NCBI GenBank assembly: GCA_016192205.1
Contig: JACPUP010000056.1
Span: 1-8,262 of the forward strand
DNA: 8,262 nt
Direction: 5' to 3'
From: Candidatus Kerfeldbacteria bacterium
Lineage (GTDB): Bacteria; Patescibacteriota; Patescibacteriia; SBBC01; JACPUP01
Positions 4,865 to 8,262 of this stretch are shown here, one piece after another (the stretch's first letter is position 1; each line of letters begins with the position of its first letter). Made by a program: the position numbers and the translations under genes. The notes under the pieces are model-generated. The model did not search any database, had not been told where the DNA came from, and saw only the letters and a program-made list of their open reading frames with translations.

Positions 4865-5644
4865 GTGAATGGGATTCCCGTGCCGCTGTTCGAGCGGATC
4901 TACGAGACCGCGACGCTGGCGGTTCAGAAGTTCACCGAGCTGTTTCCTGAAGAGCAGCGAACTGGCGGTTGGCTGGGTATCGGCGCGCGCGAAGGCAACA
5001 TACTCCACCGGGCGCAGATCGGTGAGGTCCCGAAAGACAAAGCCGATCGCTATCACCGGCTGGCCGGCGAGAAGATCGAGCGCCTCGGTCGGCATCCGGA
5101 ACACCAGACGAGCCGAGAGTCGCGTAATCCTGATGCGGACGAGTGGGGCGGTGCCGTTCGCGCCGCCGATCTCATCTTCTCCTTTTCCGGCTTACCGGAG
5201 TTAGGTGATGAGGCTGTCGCGCTCGTCCTGGCCGTGGAGATCACAAATCTCCCCATTGGTGAAGCCATGCACCGCGCGAAAGGGAACCACTACTTCCTTC
5301 CGCTCTGGGAGGCGGTCCACCGGGAGCTCGTGCGCCACGGGGAAGAACGCCGCCAGCGCAACGCCGAGGAGGTCATCGGTCTGCTCAAGCGCACGGCCGA
5401 ACGAGCCGTGAAGCAGTCCTCGCGCCACCGCTTCCACCTGCCGCTGGGCAACCTCCCGCTTTCCCACTGGGAGACAGTCGCAGTGCAGCGGGTGCTCGAG
5501 GCGGAGTTCGCCGAGGCCGAAGAGCCCGCCCTCCTCGCCGCCCTCGACCAGTTCATGCACGCGCCGAATGACACGGACGAGCGGGAGAAGCTCCGCACCC
5601 TCTACGAGCAGCTGCTCCTGAAGCACCCTCGCCCCCGTTCGTGA
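4865..5644 (+). CDS. Uncharacterised protein with SFSGLPELGDEA motif, possibly GlcG/HbpS-like fold
   Basis: I do not recognise this 259-residue soluble protein with certainty. The N-terminal half (about 8-127) has FTELFPEEQRTGGWLGIGA (23-41), a predicted helix (57-76), and WGGAVRAADLIFSFSGLPEL (94-113) followed by GDEAVALVLA. An opening helix, a glycine-rich strand, a strand ending in SFSG and a terminal helix starting DEA recalls the GlcG/HbpS (haem-degrading) fold; this is inference only. The C-terminal part (about 145-259) is helical and charged, with many Arg/Glu and a segment HLPLGNLPLSHWETVAVQRVL (191-211). There is no signal peptide or membrane segment. GTG start with a good Shine-Dalgarno. 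Third positions are strongly GC, so the frame is certainly coding. It lies 109 bases after the pilin stop and is closed by the terminator at 5682. Confidence 0.85.
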   Translation: MNGIPVPLFERIYETATLAVQKFTELFPEEQRTGGWLGIGAREGNILHRAQIGEVPKDKADRYHRLAGEKIERLGRHPEHQTSRESRNPDADEWGGAVRAADLIFSFSGLPELGDEAVALVLAVEITNLPIGEAMHRAKGNHYFLPLWEAVHRELVRHGEERRQRNAEEVIGLLKRTAERAVKQSSRHRFHLPLGNLPLSHWETVAVQRVLEAEFAEAEEPALLAALDQFMHAPNDTDEREKLRTLYEQLLLKHPRPRS

Positions 5645-5681
5645 TCCGGCGGTGACCGCCCAGAGCGTGCTCCGCCACTTG

Positions 5682-5720
5682 GGGGACGTCGTCTGCGACG
5701 TCCCCGTTCTTTTCCTTTCC
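5682..5720 (+). terminator. Strong intrinsic terminator
   Basis: GGGGACGTCG (5682-5691), a 4-base loop TCTG and CGACGTCCCC (5696-5705) form a perfect 10-bp GC-rich stem. It is followed by GTTCTTTTCCTTTCC, a T-rich tail. It lies 37 bases after the stop of the 259-residue gene and immediately before the hsp20 promoter, so it insulates the two units. Confidence 0.85.
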
Positions 5721-5725
5721 GTCAG

Positions 5726-5754
5726 TTGTGCCGGAGCCGAATGTTTCGTATACT
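5726..5754 (+). promoter_or_regulatory. Promoter of the hsp20-vanW operon
   Basis: TTGTGC (5726-5731), a 17-base spacer and TATACT (5749-5754, 5 of 6 consensus). The predicted transcription start is near 5761, about 6 bases before the ATG. No CIRCE element (TTAGCACTC-N9-GAGTGCTAA) is present, so HrcA control is not indicated. The -35 box overlaps the upstream in-frame GTG at 5728, which argues against that codon as the start. Confidence 0.6.
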
Positions 5755-5766
5755 TCGGAGTGCGTT

Positions 5767-6219
5767 ATGCCAACGGCCAAGAAAAAAAACGAGGCGAAGC
5801 AACCGAAAAGCTCCCAAACCGAGGACATTCCAGACGAGTGGTTGGAGGGAGATTTTTCCGGTCAGCTCGCCGTGGACGTCTACCAGACGCCGGAGCACAT
5901 CGTCATCGAGTCGACCATTGCCGGCGTCCGGCCCGAGGACCTCGACATCTCGGTGACGAACGACATGGTGACCATCAAAGGTGTGCGCCGGCGCGAGCAG
6001 ACGGTCGCGGACGAAGACTACCTGTTCCGCGAGTGCTACTGGGGCGGGTTTTCGCGCCGCATCATCCTGCCCGTTGACGTCCGGACCGATTCGGTGAACG
6101 CTACCATGAAAGACGGTATCCTCACCATTACCCTGCCGAAAGTTGAGCGACCGAAGCCCAAGAGCGTCCGCGTCTCCGAAGCAGACGACGAAGACGAACC
6201 CGAAGCAGACGACGAGTAG
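5767..6219 (+). CDS. Small heat shock protein Hsp20 (alpha-crystallin family)
   Basis: An ATP-independent chaperone that binds unfolding proteins in the cytoplasm and holds them for refolding. From ATG 5767 it has 150 residues, usual for the family. A Lys-rich N-terminal arm (1-30) leads into the alpha-crystallin domain (about 33-125): VDVYQTPEHIVIESTIAGV (36-54), RPEDLDISVTNDMVTIKG (55-72), YWGGFSRRIILP (91-102) and the signature NATMKDGILTITLPK (111-125). VRV (134-136) can serve as the C-terminal I/V-x-I/V oligomerisation motif. The tail EADDEDEPEADDE is strongly acidic and comes from a 16-base DNA repeat. GGAG lies 6 bases before the ATG, and the upstream GTG at 5728 lies inside the promoter. 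The 3' end overlaps the vanW gene by 77 bases in another frame. Confidence 0.95.
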   Translation: MPTAKKKNEAKQPKSSQTEDIPDEWLEGDFSGQLAVDVYQTPEHIVIESTIAGVRPEDLDISVTNDMVTIKGVRRREQTVADEDYLFRECYWGGFSRRIILPVDVRTDSVNATMKDGILTITLPKVERPKPKSVRVSEADDEDEPEADDE

Positions 6220-8038
6220 GTCTGCGCCGGATTTCTCGTCCGGGGCCTCGTCGGCCGCAACCGGTCGTCGCGGTCCGTTCATTCTGCTTGCGCTGTTGAT
6301 TGTCGTCGTGGTCGTCGGCGCCGTGGCCGCGTCGTTTACGGTGGCGTACGCACAGCGGTTTCCCCCGAACCTCCGCATTGGTTCGGTGGCCGTGGGCGGG
6401 GCCCGGGCCGAGGGAGCGGTTGAAAGCGTCCGCGCCCGGGTTGACCAGCTTCTCGAACAAGGGCTGACGTTCGTCTCCGACCAACAAGAGGTGGTCGTTG
6501 CGCCAACTATCGGCGCATCCGACGAGTTTTATTATGACCTCTATGGGATTGATCCGGCCGAGGCTGTGGAGCAGGCGGCGGCCCGGGTCATGCACGCGTC
6601 GCAGCCGGTGCGGTTGGTTCGGCAGCTCCAGAGCGCACTCTTTGGCCTGACGCTCCAAGCCGTGCCGTCCATGAACGCGGGAAAGCTCTATGATACGCTC
6701 GTCGCGAACCTCTCGGATGACGAGCAGCCGGCGGTTGACGCGCGGCCGGAGATTGACCGCGAGTCGTACGCCATAACGGTTCGCACTGAACTGGCCGGGT
6801 ATCGTTACGACGTTGGCGCAGCGGTCCGCACCGCCATCCAGCGGCTGGCGAACCTGGATACGACGCCGATTCCCGTGCCGCGCGTGGACGATGTCCCGCG
6901 CGTCACCGCGGCCCAGGTGAACGCCATGGTTCCGCAGCTGGCCACGGTGCTTGACCGCGCACCATTCGCGCTGCGGTCCGGCGACTCGACGTTTCCCGTA
7001 TCCAAGGCAGCATTGGCCCCGGCGTTGTTCGTTGATCGGACCGAGCGTGGGTTCGCGCTCGCGCTCCATCCCGACGACTTGGCACCAATCTTTGATTCCA
7101 TCGTCGAAGCCATTGACGTGCCCGTGCAAGAAGGCCGGTTTCGTTTGGAAGAAGGCCGCGTGGCCGAGTTCCAACAGAGCCAGACCGGAACTACGCTCGA
7201 TCGTCAAAAAACAGCTGATGCCTTAACCGCAGTCTTGCTCGACGGCGGAACGACCGTGGAGGTCGTGGCCACCGAAGTCAGGCCGAAGTTCGACAGCGCC
7301 ACGGCCAACACGCTCGGCATCACCGAACGCGTGGGCGTTGGCCGTACGAACTTTTCCGGCAGCCCGCCCAACCGCCGCTACAACATCGGCGTGGCAGTCG
7401 ACAAGCTCAACGGCTTGCTCATCGAACCCGGCCAAGAGTTTTCCCTCATCACGGCGCTCGGGCCGGTCAACGGCGCCAACGGCTACAAGCAGGAACTCGT
7501 CATCAAGGGCAACCGCACCATTCCCGAGTACGGCGGCGGGCTCTGCCAAATCGGCACCACGCTGTTCCGGCTCATCCTCGATGCCGGCCTACCCGTGCTC
7601 GAACGGCAGAACCACTCGTACCGCGTCAGCTACTACGAGCCGCCGGTGGGCATGGACGCGACCATCTACGAACCCAAACCCGACTTTCGGTTCCGCAACG
7701 ACTACGGCACCACCCTGCTGCTTCAGGCGCGGGTCGAGGGTGATGATCTCGTTTTCGAGTTCTATGGGACCAGTGATGGCCGGACTGTCCACTCCTCCAC
7801 GCCCCGCGTCTTCAACGTGACCGCTCCGCCCAAGAAGCGAGTCATCAAGACGGATGAGCTGGAACCAGGCGTGGAAAAGTGCCTCGAGCGCGCGCACCCG
7901 GGTGCCGACGCCGAGTTCACCTACGCGGTTACCTACGCGGACGGCACCGTGGCCGAGGAGGTGTTCCAGAGCCACTACCGTGCGTGGGGCGAGGTGTGTT
8001 TGGTCGGGAAGAAGGCGAAGAAGAGCGAGGACGAATAG
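6143..8038 (+). CDS. Membrane-anchored VanW family protein with peptidoglycan-binding-like domains
   Basis: This 631-residue envelope protein is of the VanW/YoaR type. Domains in order: a disordered Ser/Thr/Lys/Gln-rich cytoplasmic tail (1-43), one membrane helix (44-70, FILLALLIVVVVVGAVAASF core), then a long extracellular part. Residues about 75-240 and 255-385 look like two YoaR-type putative peptidoglycan-binding domains. The VanW domain spans about 393-545, with NIGVAVDKLNGLLIEPGQEF (414-433), EYGGGLCQIGTTLF (462-475), ERQNHSYRVSYY (487-498) and GMDATIY (503-509). The C-terminal part (about 565-622) recalls a G5-like beta domain and has Cys580 and Cys619, a possible disulfide. VanW occurs in some vancomycin-resistance clusters, but its biochemical role is unknown; this gene alone does not imply resistance. 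The TTG start lies inside hsp20; an in-frame TGA just upstream and no other start before the helix favour it. Confidence 0.9.
   Translation: MSDRSPRASASPKQTTKTNPKQTTSRSAPDFSSGASSAATGRRGPFILLALLIVVVVVGAVAASFTVAYAQRFPPNLRIGSVAVGGARAEGAVESVRARVDQLLEQGLTFVSDQQEVVVAPTIGASDEFYYDLYGIDPAEAVEQAAARVMHASQPVRLVRQLQSALFGLTLQAVPSMNAGKLYDTLVANLSDDEQPAVDARPEIDRESYAITVRTELAGYRYDVGAAVRTAIQRLANLDTTPIPVPRVDDVPRVTAAQVNAMVPQLATVLDRAPFALRSGDSTFPVSKAALAPALFVDRTERGFALALHPDDLAPIFDSIVEAIDVPVQEGRFRLEEGRVAEFQQSQTGTTLDRQKTADALTAVLLDGGTTVEVVATEVRPKFDSATANTLGITERVGVGRTNFSGSPPNRRYNIGVAVDKLNGLLIEPGQEFSLITALGPVNGANGYKQELVIKGNRTIPEYGGGLCQIGTTLFRLILDAGLPVLERQNHSYRVSYYEPPVGMDATIYEPKPDFRFRNDYGTTLLLQARVEGDDLVFEFYGTSDGRTVHSSTPRVFNVTAPPKKRVIKTDELEPGVEKCLERAHPGADAEFTYAVTYADGTVAEEVFQSHYRAWGEVCLVGKKAKKSEDE
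6176..6215 (+). repeat. 16-base direct repeat coding in two frames
   Basis: CCGAAGCAGACGACGA occurs at 6176-6191 and 6200-6215. In the hsp20 frame it encodes EADDE; in the vanW frame it encodes PKQTT. It lies in the overlap of the two genes, so the duplication lengthened an acidic tail in one protein and a Lys/Thr-rich tail in the other. Confidence 0.85.
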
Positions 8039-8039
8039 A

Positions 8040-8117
8040 GAATCACGAAGCATGAATCGTGAATCATGGGTGTACTTTATCGTTTACTCGCGATTCATGA
8101 TCTCTATATCATGATTC
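8040..8117. repeat. Cluster of AATCATG-like short repeats in both orientations
   Basis: Just after the vanW stop lie GAATCACGA (8040-8048), CATGAATCGTGA (8051-8062), GAATCATG (8061-8068), then inverted copies CGATTCATGA (8091-8100) and ATCATGATTC (8108-8117). CATGAATCG (8051-8059) pairs perfectly with CGATTCATG (8091-8099), and GAATCATG (8061-8068) with CATGATTC (8110-8117). The two stems interleave and so exclude each other or form a pseudoknot. The segment is markedly more AT-rich than its surroundings. It may act as a transcript end for hsp20-vanW, a protein-binding array, or a dispersed genomic repeat. Confidence 0.6.
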
Positions 8118-8120
8118 TAT

Positions 8121-8155
8121 GAAAAGACAGCGGGAGGAGTGTGGACACTCCCCCC
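8121..8155 (-). terminator. Intrinsic terminator of the truncated minus-strand gene
   Basis: Arms 8155-8145 and 8142-8132 form an 11-bp stem (GGGGGGAGTGT / ACACTCCTCCC) on the minus strand, with one G-U wobble and a tight loop. It is followed by GCTGTCTTTTC. The wobble becomes an A-C mismatch on the plus strand, and no T-run follows there, so the orientation is minus. It lies 32 bases after the stop at 8188. Confidence 0.65.
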
Positions 8156-8187
8156 GGTTCGACGGACGAGCGATTGACGCTTGACCG

Positions 8188-8262
8188 TCAGTTGGCGAAC
8201 AGCTGCTCCCGCGGGAACCGCTGCTCGCAGTAGTGGCACCAGACGAGCTGGTCGCCGTCGCC
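8188..8262 (-). CDS. C-terminal end of a protein with a CxxC (zinc-ribbon-like) pair, partial
   Basis: The last 24 codons of a minus-strand gene that enters from beyond the right edge read GDGDQLVWCHYCEQRFPREQ then LFAN and TGA (8190-8188). Every one of these codons ends in G or C, matching the coding bias of the GC-rich neighbours, and a minus-strand terminator follows, so it is very likely real. WCHYC is a CxxC pair that could bind zinc if a second pair lies upstream, as in a zinc ribbon, or could be a redox pair. The family cannot be named from this fragment. It converges on the vanW gene. Confidence 0.7.
   Translation of the reverse strand, partial: GDGDQLVWCHYCEQRFPREQLFAN

Noticed and set aside
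5728..5766. GTG at 5728 as the start of hsp20 (163 residues)
   Set aside because: The GTG lies in the -35 box of a strong promoter. ATG 5767 has GGAG at 6 bases and gives a normal Hsp20 length.
5661..5766. CIRCE operator upstream of hsp20
   Set aside because: No TTAGCACTC-N9-GAGTGCTAA arrangement is present. The only inverted repeat there is the terminator stem.
6128..7207. 359-codon minus-strand frame antisense to vanW
   Set aside because: It is Arg/His/Gly-rich with no recognisable domain, fully antisense to a clear VanW protein. It is a shadow of GC-rich codons.
6143..8038. VanW as evidence of vancomycin resistance
   Set aside because: No VanH/A/X, VanS/R or other resistance genes are present. 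VanW domains are widespread in bacteria without that phenotype.

Overview
The window looks like a piece of a GC-rich bacterial chromosome, most likely from the Candidate Phyla Radiation (Patescibacteria). This is inferred from gene content. It has a small pilin of the type IV secretion pilin family common in those genomes, a membrane-anchored VanW protein, a compact Hsp20, a very divergent PurM homologue and several proteins of no known family. Coding is compact, the standard bacterial code fits every gene, and TTG and GTG starts are used alongside ATG.

Left part (1-4252) is read from the minus strand. In order of transcription it holds tRNA-Glu(UUC) (4252-4175), a lower-GC orphan gene (3801-3301), a secreted protein with a starch-binding-like domain and a TIM-barrel hydrolase-like domain (2960-1392), and a divergent AIR-synthase/PurM-like protein (1217-105). 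The PurM-like gene has a convincing promoter, Shine-Dalgarno and downstream terminator, and a probable terminator separates it from the secreted enzyme. Between the orphan gene and the tRNA lies a roughly 200-base cassette of back-to-back hairpins. It is bounded by a 12-base copy of the tRNA 3' end and resembles the footprint of a small integrated or transposed element.

Right part (4302-8038) is read from the plus strand. Promoters diverge between the tRNA and the pilin gene (4375-4755), which appears to have two tandem promoters. A 259-residue protein of unknown family follows (4865-5644) and is closed by a strong intrinsic terminator (5682-5720). Next is an Hsp20/VanW operon: hsp20 (5767-6219) has its own promoter, and vanW (6143-8038) starts inside hsp20 in another reading frame. 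The two overlap by 77 bases across a repeated low-complexity segment. A cluster of short AATCATG-like repeats (8040-8117) follows, then a minus-strand terminator and the C-terminal end of a minus-strand gene with a CxxC pair that runs off the window.

Themes: several genes act at the cell envelope (secreted carbohydrate enzyme, pilin, VanW), which suits an episymbiotic or scavenging lifestyle (inference). At least two, perhaps three, promoters place the -10 box only 11-13 bases before the ATG, suggesting leaderless or nearly leaderless mRNAs. The most unusual items are the hairpin cassette next to tRNA-Glu, the out-of-frame dual coding at the hsp20/vanW junction, and the PurM homologue with altered active-site motifs.
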